DNA from: Psychrobacter pacificensis
GTDB lineage: Bacteria > Pseudomonadota > Gammaproteobacteria > Pseudomonadales > Moraxellaceae
DNA: 64,000 nt
Assembly: GCF_900101915.1 (NCBI RefSeq)
Contig: NZ_FNAL01000004.1
Location: 121,911-185,910, forward strand
Reading direction: 5' to 3'
A program made the position numbers and the translations under genes. Below are positions 36,191-45,037 of the stretch, in pieces. How positions within the stretch are numbered: the stretch's first letter is position 1; every line of letters begins with the position of its first letter. A model generated the notes under the pieces. It was not told where the DNA came from and did not search any database. It was given only the letters and a program-made list of their open reading frames with translations.

Positions 36191-37378
36191 TTAGACGTCC
36201 TCAGGCTTTGGGAAGCTTAATAAAAGCTCGCGATAATATTCATACTGCTGCTGACGCAGCTCAATCTCACGCGGCAAGCCTTCGGTCAATGAAGTGGTTA
36301 AAGCGTCAAATTTGTCTAGAATGTCGACGATGCGTTGTTGTTCGAGTAGGGCAGGAACGGGTATTTTAAAGTTTTTTATAATACTAGAATTAAGGTCACC
36401 TCTTGCTCCTTGACCAAGCGCCTTGATGTTCTCATAGTTAAAGCTAATCCAATGAAATACATAACGATATAGAGCTTTTGTGTCATCTATTTCTAAACAA
36501 CCACAGTGCTGATTTGTCGTTAAGGGTATTTTGTTAATTGCCGACCGACCCGCTGTTGCTCCAGAAATCGCGATTATCACGCAATTTTCTGGAATCCACT
36601 TAGCTGATGAGTTTTCTAGTGCAGAAGGTGTTACTTTTATATTTGTCTCTTCAATGTCATTAAATTTGACTTCTTGAGTTCTAAGCCAAGGAATTTCGCC
36701 GCCTTCATAGTATTCGGGATTACCAGCTCTTGGAGTTCCACCTGAATACCATTTTTTAGTAACCTCTCCTAAAGTTTTCCATTCGACTTTAATGTTCTTA
36801 AACGTGAATAATTGTTCACGATAATAGACATATTGCTGTTGGCGTGCTAATAATTCTGCGGTAAGCTCTGCGGTAAGTGTGGTAAATGTATCTAAAATTT
36901 GCACTACTTTATTTTGGACGGCGAGCGGGGGGATAGGAATTAGAAACTTATCTGTATCAGGTGTTGATATTTGAGGCATCTGCATCCTACTACCGAGTTT
37001 TTGAAAATATAACTCTTTAGTTTTTAGGTAGTAATAAACATATTTGATGTTTATATTTTCGTTTTTAGAATGATATGACCACATCTCATTCTTATGCGAG
37101 AATGGATTAGTATAATATTCAAACCCAATAACGCCACGTGATTTAACAATAATAGACGGTTCTCGATTTACGTTTTTTTCAGGAATATCAGTAAAATTAA
37201 CCAATGCAAAAGTTTTACCACCAGCGAAAATTTTAAGTGGCGCATTTTCTTTATGCAATTCTTTCATTCTACCAGCTGTAATATTTGTTCCTTTGGTACG
37301 AACTAAAGCTTTTCCCAAAGCTTTCCACTCAAACTCAACGCCATCAAGCAATTTTTCTAAATAATTTAAATCACTCAT
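36191..37378 (-). CDS. hsdS: Type I restriction specificity subunit HsdS
   Basis: A 395-aa protein with two target-recognition domains (about 1-150 and 200-350), each followed by a conserved helical spacer ([19 protein letters not shown] and [21 protein letters not shown]). The central spacer contains two tandem TAEL repeats at 169-176, encoded by 12-bp repeats at 36854-36877, as in EcoR124-type subunits, where repeat number sets the target spacing. It guides both methylation and cleavage. It overlaps hsdM by four bases and ends one base before prrC. Confidence 0.94.
   Translation of the reverse strand: MSDLNYLEKLLDGVEFEWKALGKALVRTKGTNITAGRMKELHKENAPLKIFAGGKTFALVNFTDIPEKNVNREPSIIVKSRGVIGFEYYTNPFSHKNEMWSYHSKNENINIKYVYYYLKTKELYFQKLGSRMQMPQISTPDTDKFLIPIPPLAVQNKVVQILDTFTTLTAELTAELLARQQQYVYYREQLFTFKNIKVEWKTLGEVTKKWYSGGTPRAGNPEYYEGGEIPWLRTQEVKFNDIEETNIKVTPSALENSSAKWIPENCVIIAISGATAGRSAINKIPLTTNQHCGCLEIDDTKALYRYVFHWISFNYENIKALGQGARGDLNSSIIKNFKIPVPALLEQQRIVDILDKFDALTTSLTEGLPREIELRQQQYEYYRELLLSFPKPEDV
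36854..36877 (-). repeat. Tandem 12-bp repeats encoding TAEL-TAEL in hsdS
   Basis: Two 12-bp units (TTCTGCGGTAAG and CTCTGCGGTAAG on the plus strand) differ at one base. In EcoR124-type enzymes, two versus three units change the length of the non-specific spacer in the recognition site. Slippage here could switch specificity. Confidence 0.7.
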
Positions 37379-38934
37379 GCTTGAGACTCCGTGCCTTCGA
37401 TGTCTGCGACGATCACCTCTATATCTTTGCGTAATTGATCAATTCTCGCCACCGTAGTTGCCAGCTCAGCATTGAGGGTATCGATGTCGATAACTTCGCG
37501 GGTATCCTCGGCTTCGACATAAACGCTGACGGACAGATTGTAATCTTTAGCAGCGATAGCGCTATTGTCCACGCTGGCGGCGAGATAGTCGGCGTCCTCT
37601 TTACTATCAAATAATTCCATAATTTGCGCGATATGCGCGTCAGTTAAGACGTTGGTATTGGTCTCAGATTTAAAGAGCGAGCTAGCATCGATGAACTGGG
37701 TCTTGCTCTCAGTTTTATGCTTGGACAGTACCAAGATATTGACTGCGATGGAGGTGCCAAAAAACAGATTGGACGCTAATGATATCACTGTCTCGACATA
37801 GTTATTATCGACTAAATACTCCCTAATCTTCTTCTCTGCGCCGCCACGATAAAATATACCGGGAAAGCAGACAATCGCCGCGCGACCTTTGCTCGATAGA
37901 TAGCTGAGCGCATGTAGCACAAAAGCAAAGTCGGCCTTGGACTTGGGCGCAAGTACCCCCGCTGGCGCAAAACGTTCGTCATTGATCAGCGTCGGATCAT
38001 CACTACCGATCCACTTGACCGAGTAAGGTGGGTTAGAGACGATAGCATCAAAAGGCTTATCATCCATAAACTGGGGGTTTAATAGCGTATTGCCCAGTTG
38101 AATATTGAACTTGTCATAATTGATGTTATGCAAAAACATATTCATCCGCGCGAGGTTATAGGTAGTGTGGTTAATCTCTTGCCCAAAAAAGCCATCTTCG
38201 ATGATATGCGCGTCAAAGTGTTTTTTGGCTTGAAGCAATAACGAGCCTGAGCCAGCTGCAGGATCATAGATCTTATTGACGGTTTCTTGCTTATGCATCG
38301 CTAATTGTGCGATAAGCTTAGAGACGTTTTGTGGCGTAAAAAACTCACCGCCAGACTTGCCTGCGTTGGCTGCATAATTAGAGATCAAAAACTCATAGGC
38401 ATCACCGAATAGATCGATTTGATTATCTGCGAATTTATTGAAGCTGAGCTTTTCTACCCCTTGTAGCACCTTTGCAAGTCGCGTATTCTTATCCGCTACT
38501 GTATTGCCTAGTCTATTGCTAGTGGTATCAAAGTCAGCAAACAAACCCTTGATATCAGACTCAGAAGGATAACCATTGGCTGAGTTTTCAATATCAGCGA
38601 AGATAGCTGCTAGATCGGTATTGAGGTTATCATTTTTATGGGCATTGGCAGCGATAGTTGTAAACAGTTGGCTTGGGTAAATAAAATAGCCTTTGGTCTT
38701 AATCGCATCATCTTTGATCAGCTCAATGCGTTCATCATCATCAGCGAATGACGCGTAATCAATACTGTCATCATCGCCTTCGATATAGTTGATAAAGTTT
38801 TCACTAATAAAACGATAGAACAGTGTGCCCAACACGTACTGCTTAAAATCCCAGCCATCGACTGAGCCACGTACGTCATTAGCGATTTGCCATATCTGGC
38901 GTTGAAGTTCGGCACGTTGTTGAGTACTGGTCAT
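37375..38934 (-). CDS. hsdM: Type I DNA methyltransferase subunit HsdM (type IC-like)
   Basis: A 519-aa adenine methyltransferase. The N-terminus [20 protein letters not shown] matches the EcoR124 type. The SAM site is [12 protein letters not shown] (224-234) and the catalytic motif NPPY is at 301-304. I choose the ATG at 38934 with AGGA upstream, since the in-frame start at 38955 adds seven residues alien to the family. It is the first gene of the operon and protects host DNA. The 250 bases upstream, towards the integrase, should hold its promoter. Confidence 0.94.
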   Translation of the reverse strand: MTSTQQRAELQRQIWQIANDVRGSVDGWDFKQYVLGTLFYRFISENFINYIEGDDDSIDYASFADDDERIELIKDDAIKTKGYFIYPSQLFTTIAANAHKNDNLNTDLAAIFADIENSANGYPSESDIKGLFADFDTTSNRLGNTVADKNTRLAKVLQGVEKLSFNKFADNQIDLFGDAYEFLISNYAANAGKSGGEFFTPQNVSKLIAQLAMHKQETVNKIYDPAAGSGSLLLQAKKHFDAHIIEDGFFGQEINHTTYNLARMNMFLHNINYDKFNIQLGNTLLNPQFMDDKPFDAIVSNPPYSVKWIGSDDPTLINDERFAPAGVLAPKSKADFAFVLHALSYLSSKGRAAIVCFPGIFYRGGAEKKIREYLVDNNYVETVISLASNLFFGTSIAVNILVLSKHKTESKTQFIDASSLFKSETNTNVLTDAHIAQIMELFDSKEDADYLAASVDNSAIAAKDYNLSVSVYVEAEDTREVIDIDTLNAELATTVARIDQLRKDIEVIVADIEGTESQA

Positions 38935-39185
38935 CGAAAGTCCTATAATTAACAAATTAATAAGGCAGATAGCATACTATCCGGCTACTCGTTTTGACAC
39001 CACTTTTTGCTTTTGACAATTAATCTATAAGTAATGACATTATGCAACTGCATTTACATAGAAGATTTAGGTTCTAAAACTTCGTTCGTATTACTGTTAA
39101 GTTTATTAGATTTAAATAATCAATTAATAGTACAGGTCAAAAAAGGTTTTTAGTAAATAGTATATTATTGAATAAATTTAAATAC

Positions 39186-40550
39186 CTAGTCTGGTTTACT
39201 AGCTTTAAGCAAGTCCAAAACCTTGTCCTCTCCAAGCTGATCAATCAATGCTTGCAACTGGGAGCTAGAATCAGCGTCGTCTTTTGCATCGGCTCTAAAC
39301 TTAGCGGTATCTCTGCCTTCTCGCAATGCATCTAGATAGTTCGCCCAGTTTTGCATCATCTCACTACGATCATCGATATACTCAAATCGACCATATGCCG
39401 TGCCATTAGGATCTTTAGTCGTATGACCCAATGCCATCTCTACAAGCACAAGCGGGTACTTTAGCTGCTCTTGTAAGATGGTTTTCGCTGTCGCTCTAAA
39501 GCCATGAGCACAGTGTATGTCTTGATAGCCCAAATCTTTTAGTCGCTTATTAGCCGTCGCATCAGAAATAATCTGATGCTTTTTTGCCGTCTGGCTAAAA
39601 AACACATATGGAGTATGACCATTGATCTTTTGCTGTTCACGCAAGATTGCTACTGCCTGACGAGGTAGGGGAACCACCATGTCTTTGACCATATTTACCT
39701 TACCTTGGCCTTTCAAGGGCTTTAATGTCCACCTGCCAACATCCAAATCCAAATCAGCCCAACGCATACGCCTGAGATCCCCATTACGTACGAACAGTAA
39801 TGCTAATAGCCTAAGGGAATTTATGGTGTTTGGATCACCTTCTATAGTCTCTATGTCACGCATTAGCTTAGCAAGCTGTTTAGGCTTAGTGATCGCAGGA
39901 CGATGACCGTAGTTTGACTTAGCAAGTTGACTTTTAATAAGAGCCGCAGGATTGCTCGTACAGAAGCCGCGAGCGCCAGCATAGATAAACACATCACTTG
40001 CGATACCTGCGCAGCGTTCAGCCTTATCTGTAGGCTTACCATCCTTGTTCAAGGAGTTGGCTTGAATGTCTAACAGCACTTCAAGCATTCTAGGCGAGGT
40101 GATCTCGCTGATAGGCTCATCACCAATGTAGGAGCATATTAGCTCTAATCGTCCTTTCTTACGAATGAGGGTATTGCTCTTTTGAGTCTGGTCTAAGCTA
40201 TCGAAGTACTCCCAAGCAAAATGATTAAAAGAGTTTTTAGTTTTACTAATGATACTTTTCTTTTTATCTTCACGATATATTTTAGGATCGATGCCCTTAC
40301 TTAAAAGGTCTTCATACTCACGCCATACTTCACACGCACGTGCATACGAGATACTTGGATATATACCGATGGATATAATACTTTGCTTAGGATTTGAAGG
40401 AGGGTAGTAACGGTACATCCATGACTTAGTTTCAGTAGGACGCACCATTAAGAATAGCTTAGGATGGTTTTTGACAGCAACGAAGTACTTCTTGTCTTCA
40501 GGCTTATGACTGCTGATACTCCGATCTGAACTGATCGCTTTTCTTTCCAT
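39186..40550 (-). CDS. P4-type tyrosine integrase of the island
   Basis: A 454-aa integrase with the DUF4102 N-terminal arm-binding domain (YFVAVKNHPKLFLMVRPTETKSW), a central core-binding domain and a catalytic domain. The active-site residues are an arginine in RNGDLRRMRW (about 260), H349 and R352 in HGFRATAKT, H376 in LGHTT and the likely nucleophile Y386. GGAGG lies eight bases before the ATG. It lies just inside attR beside tRNA-Leu, the normal place for such an enzyme, and a palindrome at 40584 may regulate it or serve as an arm site. Confidence 0.94.
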   Translation of the reverse strand: MERKAISSDRSISSHKPEDKKYFVAVKNHPKLFLMVRPTETKSWMYRYYPPSNPKQSIISIGIYPSISYARACEVWREYEDLLSKGIDPKIYREDKKKSIISKTKNSFNHFAWEYFDSLDQTQKSNTLIRKKGRLELICSYIGDEPISEITSPRMLEVLLDIQANSLNKDGKPTDKAERCAGIASDVFIYAGARGFCTSNPAALIKSQLAKSNYGHRPAITKPKQLAKLMRDIETIEGDPNTINSLRLLALLFVRNGDLRRMRWADLDLDVGRWTLKPLKGQGKVNMVKDMVVPLPRQAVAILREQQKINGHTPYVFFSQTAKKHQIISDATANKRLKDLGYQDIHCAHGFRATAKTILQEQLKYPLVLVEMALGHTTKDPNGTAYGRFEYIDDRSEMMQNWANYLDALREGRDTAKFRADAKDDADSSSQLQALIDQLGEDKVLDLLKASKPD

Positions 40551-40583
40551 AACCTAATCCTCCATAAGTACACTGAAAACTCA

Positions 40584-40601
40584 GTATACTTGACAGTATA
40601 C
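40584..40601. promoter_or_regulatory. Palindrome GTATACT-N4-AGTATAC near attR, upstream of the integrase
   Basis: The same 7-bp inverted repeat as at 11903-11920. Here an additional near-perfect half-site (AGTACACT at 40568-40575) precedes it. It lies 34-51 bases before the integrase start and 47 bases inside attR. Confidence 0.5.
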
Positions 40602-40648
40602 TCAAAGTGCATGGATTAGGAAAGATTCATAAGACAGTATGGGACGTC

Positions 40649-40731
40649 AGATACAGCAAAGCCCCTGATATCAGGGGCTTTGGCTACTCTATAAGATAGT
40701 ATAGAACTATGTAATGGTACCCGGAGCCGGA
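40649..40731. repeat. attR: right direct repeat of the genomic island
   Basis: An 83-bp copy of attL, with 69 identical bases at 40663-40731 and one inserted C at the left part. It covers the tRNA-Leu 3' end (40715-40731) and its trailer hairpin, so integration keeps both the tRNA and its downstream hairpin intact. Confidence 0.9.
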
Positions 40732-40801
40732 CTTGAACCGGCACGCTATTGCTAGCGAGGGATTTTAAATCCCTTGTGTCTACCAATTTCACCACCCGGG
40801 C
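40715..40801 (-). tRNA. tRNA-Leu (anticodon UAA)
   Basis: An 87-nt class II tRNA: acceptor GCCCGGG, D arm with TTGGTAGAC, anticodon stem-loop GGGATTTAAAATCCC, a variable arm of GCTAGCAATAGC, T arm GCCGGTTCAAGTCCGGC and encoded CCA. It is closely like E. coli leuZ. It is the integration target of the island. Confidence 0.96.
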
Positions 40802-40925
40802 AAAACTTGTGTTATCTAACATGTAAACTAGCTGATAGACTGTCTAGTTACTAGATAAGTGGTCGCTATTATAATCGGTTGGGATAATAATGCAAGCCAA
40901 AATTAACGTAAAGTTAATAAATAAT

Positions 40926-40999
40926 TGGAGGCTGGAGTCGGAATCGAACCGGCGTTAACGGAGTTGCAGTCCGCTGCATGACCACTCTGCCATCCAGCC
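40926..40999 (-). tRNA. tRNA-Cys (anticodon GCA)
   Basis: A 74-nt tRNA with acceptor GGCTGGA, anticodon loop CTGCAAC in GGACTGCAACTCC, T loop GGTTCGATTCC and encoded CCA. It is upstream of tRNA-Leu on the same strand and probably co-transcribed with it. Confidence 0.96.
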
Positions 41000-41176
41000 A
41001 ATCAAGGTGGACTATATTAGCAAAAATAATTTAAATTACAAGTCATTTTTTGGCTAAAAATAGCTTATTTGCTCACTTGTGCTGATTTTAGTGCTTTTTT
41101 ATTAGTTTTTTGCGTATTCAGGCTCATCAGCGAGCCGGACTCACTGATGAGAGTACTGATCATTGAGAGTGTACTT

Positions 41177-41311
41177 TTATAATATCTCTTCGTTATTACG
41201 TTTGGCTCGTTTGATATCGCGATAAGTCGCGGTACAAATCAATACCAGCACGCCGAGCGTAATGGCTGGCCAAATTAAAATATATAAGCCGTAGATAAAG
41301 ACGTTGTCCAT
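41177..41311 (-). CDS. Putative transporter small subunit (44 aa)
   Basis: A short gene with a strong ribosome site (AAGGAGATATC before the ATG at 41311). The product MDNVFIYGLYILIWPAITLG continues through one transmembrane helix to a basic tail TYRDIKRAKRNNEE. It follows the sodium:solute symporter by 94 bases on the same strand. Such single-helix proteins accompany symporters of this group and are thought to be accessory subunits. It is easily missed because of its size. The exact role is unproven. Confidence 0.75.
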   Translation of the reverse strand: MDNVFIYGLYILIWPAITLGVLVLICTATYRDIKRAKRNNEEIL

Positions 41312-41405
41312 GATATCTCCTTATAGTATTTATGAAGGGTTGCCTGTGCAGCGGGTCATATATTGACCAACTGCCAAACCCGCAAGCGGTGCTCGCTACC
41401 TGTGT

Positions 41406-43073
41406 TCATGAAAGCTCAGAGGTCGATGCCTTGGCTTTTTTATCATAATCGCCGACACGTTGATTGATTAAAGCAAAATCAAAGTGTTCATCACCCATGA
41501 GGCTAACGATGATACAAGCGATGGTGCTAGCACCATAGGCCGTTAGTGAGGCCAGTAGTACCATGTACTGACGTAAGAAGCCTGTGGCAAAAATGAGCAT
41601 CAGTACCAGCGTGATCGCTGCCGCTACCATGCCGATTTTACGACCCAAAAAGCCAAAGACCATCAGCCCAATCACGACTGCGGCGCCCACACTGGCCAGT
41701 ATTTCAAAGAAAAGCGCAGTAAAGCCTGTCATCGGTAGCAGCTCAAAGCGTACCACACAGAATAGCAGTAGGCCGATGATGACTGCCGAGGTAAAGGCGG
41801 CATTGGTCACGCGGTTCCAAAACACACTGGCGATGACCGGAAAAACAATCGCGCCCCATAATGCACCGACGAATACGAGCATCACCAAGATATCTAGCTT
41901 AAAGCTGGCAAAGATCAGTCCGGCAGCGGTGGCGATAATCATCGTGCTACGACCAACGAGCATCATGGTTTTAGGTTTGACGCGGCCTTTGGCAATGTTT
42001 TTGCCATACACATCCGCCATCATAATGGTCGATAATGCCGACAAATCTGAGTCGGCTGTCGATGACAATGAGCCAATGACCAAGATAAAGAACAAGGCGA
42101 TAAATACAGGGTGCAAGTAAGTGCTGACCATCTGCGGGATGAGGTTGTTCATATTGCCATCTAGTGGCTCGATACCGATGGTCAAAGCCATCAATCCGAT
42201 CATACCAAGACCGATGACGATACCAGCATAGCCGACCGTGGCGGTAATAAAGGTCTGTTTAATCTTAGTCTTATCGATCGCAAACAAGCGCTGCGTGATG
42301 GTTTGGTTACCAATCGCATAAGCAAGTACAGCGACAAAATAGGGCGCTCCTTGCTGAAAAAACGCTTCGGATGAAAAGAAATCCTGCTGTTCAAGCGTGA
42401 GGTTAGCGAGGCCATCGACCATGACTTGTGGCCCACCCATCGCAAACAGTACCGCTGGAATAATGACAATACCGATGGCCATCAAAGCGACCAATTGCGC
42501 AAAGTCTGTAAAGACGGAAGCACGAAACCCTGAGGTTAGGGTGTAGCTTAGCACCCCGATACCTGCAATCATGACCCCCGTCTGAAACGATAATGGCGAT
42601 AATACCGATACCAACGCCCCAGCTGCAGTAAAGTTGACCATCAAGCTAATTAAGCTGCCCATAAGGTTGGATATGGCTAAAATTAATTGGCTTGATGAGC
42701 CATGGCGGGCGTGGATAAGCTCACCTAAGGTATGACCATCGGGTGCAAGCTCACGAAAGCGCATACCAAAAGGATAAATGAATAAGATCATCAGCGCGCC
42801 CCAAAAGCCGTAATGTATCGGCCCTGATACGCCATACTTGTAGCCAGAGGTCGCCGCCGCATAAAACGATGCCGCCCAAATCCAAGTAGCGGTCATACTA
42901 GCAGCACCCATGCCAAAGCCGACGCCATGGCCTGCCACCATAAATCCTGAAGTGGTTTCTTTGTCTTTTTTGATCAGCAATGACAACAAATACGTGCCGC
43001 CATAAAACGCTAACAACAATAAAATAATGGTTAACGATGAAAATTGGAACAGTGACTCAGTTTTCAAATTCAT
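41406..43073 (-). CDS. Sodium:solute symporter (SSS family, DUR3-like group)
   Basis: A 555-aa inner-membrane carrier with about 13-14 hydrophobic segments. An N-terminal helix is followed by FMVAGHGVGFGMGAASMTATWIW, then FRELAPDGHTLGELIHARHG, a sodium-site-like ALFFILVIGSLSSTADSDLSAL and IAKGRVKPKTMMLVGRST. The early part resembles urea/DUR3-type members, but the substrate cannot be told. The ATG at 43073 has its GAGG too close; the TTG two codons later at 43067 is spaced better and may be the real start. The small partner follows. Confidence 0.85.
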   Translation of the reverse strand: MNLKTESLFQFSSLTIILLLLAFYGGTYLLSLLIKKDKETTSGFMVAGHGVGFGMGAASMTATWIWAASFYAAATSGYKYGVSGPIHYGFWGALMILFIYPFGMRFRELAPDGHTLGELIHARHGSSSQLILAISNLMGSLISLMVNFTAAGALVSVLSPLSFQTGVMIAGIGVLSYTLTSGFRASVFTDFAQLVALMAIGIVIIPAVLFAMGGPQVMVDGLANLTLEQQDFFSSEAFFQQGAPYFVAVLAYAIGNQTITQRLFAIDKTKIKQTFITATVGYAGIVIGLGMIGLMALTIGIEPLDGNMNNLIPQMVSTYLHPVFIALFFILVIGSLSSTADSDLSALSTIMMADVYGKNIAKGRVKPKTMMLVGRSTMIIATAAGLIFASFKLDILVMLVFVGALWGAIVFPVIASVFWNRVTNAAFTSAVIIGLLLFCVVRFELLPMTGFTALFFEILASVGAAVVIGLMVFGFLGRKIGMVAAAITLVLMLIFATGFLRQYMVLLASLTAYGASTIACIIVSLMGDEHFDFALINQRVGDYDKKAKASTSELS

Positions 43074-43984
43074 ACCTCGCGATTATTTTACATAAATAAA
43101 AGTTTAATAGTATAACTTTATCCAAAACTGTTAAGAATACAATAAAGCCCATAAAAGTTTTATGTAGAGGCATCACACAGTGCTAACAGTTAGCCGTCAT
43201 AAAAAGCAGTCAGCGCCGACCCAAATGCCGCGCGCTGGCGCACTTGGTGTTTTAAGGGTAGATCCTGCAACCTGTAAATGACAACTGCCCATTGACATCA
43301 TGCCGGTTACTCACTGTTGTACGTCATTTGAAAAAATCACATGCAACAGTGAGCCACATTTCACAAAAATCGCAGGGAGTCATCAGCATGCGTCTGTTGA
43401 TGGATAGTCCATCACGCTGTCAAGTGGTCATACTTGATAATAGCTGGCTGCTATAGAGCGCTGACAAGGCAGGTATCTACAGCAAAATTATGAATAAGCA
43501 CTCAGCCATCTGCTGATGACGGTGCTAAGTGTAGACAGCTTTATCGGCTAATATTATGTATAGCCGGCTGAAATACACCCAAGCATGAGCGAATTTTTGC
43601 CCATGATTAGGTAATTGACGCATTACCTGTAGTTAAGTATCAAACACGCTACAGCCCTGATGCGTTGCACCATAGGCTAAGTATTTATAAATAAAACTAC
43701 AGCTATGTTAACTATGTGTAACATACTCGTGCGCTAAGAGTACCCTATTCTGCCGTGAAGCTCAAATCTATCGGTCAGTTATCTGTCATAAATGACCAAA
43801 AGTCAGAGGCAGACCTCAAGAAAAATAGCATTGACAAATGGGGTTTATGGAAAGGTGTTTGTGAGGGTATCAATAAGGCTAACATATTGAATGGTGGCAG
43901 TATTAAATGATCAATGTGAGGGTATCAAAGTAAACGAATCGATGATAACGACAGGATTTAGAAAATGTGGTTAGGCAATACTCA
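43074..43984. other. Long non-coding region with a 14-bp direct repeat
   Basis: About 910 bases between the convergently placed ends of fdhD and the start of the symporter gene hold no supported gene. TGTGAGGGTATCAA occurs at 43860-43873 and again at 43915-43928, 55 bases apart. Several short hairpins are present, but no RNA family was recognised. A small RNA or a decayed gene is possible. Confidence 0.4.
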
Positions 43985-45037
43985 TCAAATGCCAGTGTAG
44001 TAGGTGACTCTATTGTCACGCAAAAACCCAGCCAGTCCCAAACCATAGCGCTGGGCGACCCGTACGGCCGTACTGGTGGGCGCAGACATGCCAACGAGCC
44101 AAGGGATACGCCCCCGAATCGATTTTTGTACCAACTCAATCGATAATCGTGAGGTCATGAGTACGCAATCAACCTCTACTTTTTGTCGCAGTTGCCAACC
44201 GATTAATTTGTCGAGTGCATTGTGACGGCCTACGTCCTCAAACAAGTACAACTGCTGATTGTATATCGTCGCTGCTGCATGCACAGCTCCTGTCAGTTGG
44301 TGTGTATGCTGTGTGGCATCTACTTGCTGACGTAGTACTAATAGATACTCAAGGCTTGGCACGGTTGCCTTAGAACCATGTATGTTTGCTTGTGAGTAGT
44401 GGCTCAAGTCGGGCAATGCCTGTGTCAGCCCCGTGATGCCGCACATACCGCAGCCTGTACGCCCTGCCAGTTGGCGCTTTTGGGCTTGGATGCGCTGATG
44501 GCAGCGTTGGTTTAGCACCAGCTCTACGATATAGATATCATAATCTTGAAATTGCTCTAAGCGTTGCTCAATGGAGGCGAATTCAAGATCCCCATCGTTT
44601 AAGGATTGAGCAAACTTTTGGTAGCTGGCAATATCTGTAAGATGTGTCACTTCCCAATCAAGTAACTCATGACTGTGCTGAATCAAGCCCTCGCTAAATA
44701 AGAACCCAACAGCCAAATACTCTAGTTGGTAAGGGCTGGCCATCAGTACCGCATAATGAATCCCATTAATAACGATTGATACCGCTGCCTCTACTGCCAA
44801 ACTGGTGGTTTGAGACTCAATACAGCTTTGAGGTATATCGGCTCCATGAGCCTTGTCCGATGGATAATGATGCTTCTGCGCTAAATGTTTGCGAGCGAGC
44901 ATTGTCTCGGCTGCGCTATTATCATTATCCTCAGATATCTCAGTCATAATCACTCTAGTTTCAGTTGTCTCTGCCATCATAGCCATTTTGCTAGAGGACT
45001 CACTTTGCTCAAAATTACTTTCAGTGATCATTACCAC
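43985..45037 (-). CDS. fdhD: Formate dehydrogenase accessory sulfurtransferase FdhD
   Basis: A 350-aa protein. It has a poorly conserved N-terminal extension of about 55 residues, then the FdhD core: LAVGFLFSEGLI, the sulfur-carrying loop GRTGCGMCGITGL with two cysteines, GAVHAAA, EDVGRHNALDKLIG and the C-terminal VRVAQRYGLGLAGFLR. FdhD passes sulfur from IscS to the molybdenum cofactor of formate-dehydrogenase-like enzymes. A GTG start directly abuts the stop of the oxidoreductase gene, so the two are translationally linked. An ATG two codons in is an alternative. Confidence 0.93.
   Translation of the reverse strand: MVMITESNFEQSESSSKMAMMAETTETRVIMTEISEDNDNSAAETMLARKHLAQKHHYPSDKAHGADIPQSCIESQTTSLAVEAAVSIVINGIHYAVLMASPYQLEYLAVGFLFSEGLIQHSHELLDWEVTHLTDIASYQKFAQSLNDGDLEFASIEQRLEQFQDYDIYIVELVLNQRCHQRIQAQKRQLAGRTGCGMCGITGLTQALPDLSHYSQANIHGSKATVPSLEYLLVLRQQVDATQHTHQLTGAVHAAATIYNQQLYLFEDVGRHNALDKLIGWQLRQKVEVDCVLMTSRLSIELVQKSIRGRIPWLVGMSAPTSTAVRVAQRYGLGLAGFLRDNRVTYYTGI

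Noticed and set aside
11762..40731. Complete prophage
   Set aside because: An integrase, AlpA and phage-type recombination genes are present, but no terminase, portal, capsid, tail or lysis gene was found.
11762..40731. Self-transmissible conjugative element
   Set aside because: No relaxase of the MOB type, coupling protein or type IV secretion genes are seen; the HUH protein is of the phage Gp2 type.
41584..42120. 178-codon plus-strand frame inside the symporter gene
   Set aside because: Antisense to a clear membrane carrier. Repetitive Ser/Thr/Ala/Lys composition is typical of the complement of hydrophobic codons.
43903..44139. 78-codon minus-strand frame at the end of fdhD
   Set aside because: It overlaps the certain fdhD coding region in another frame and has biased composition; it is a shadow.
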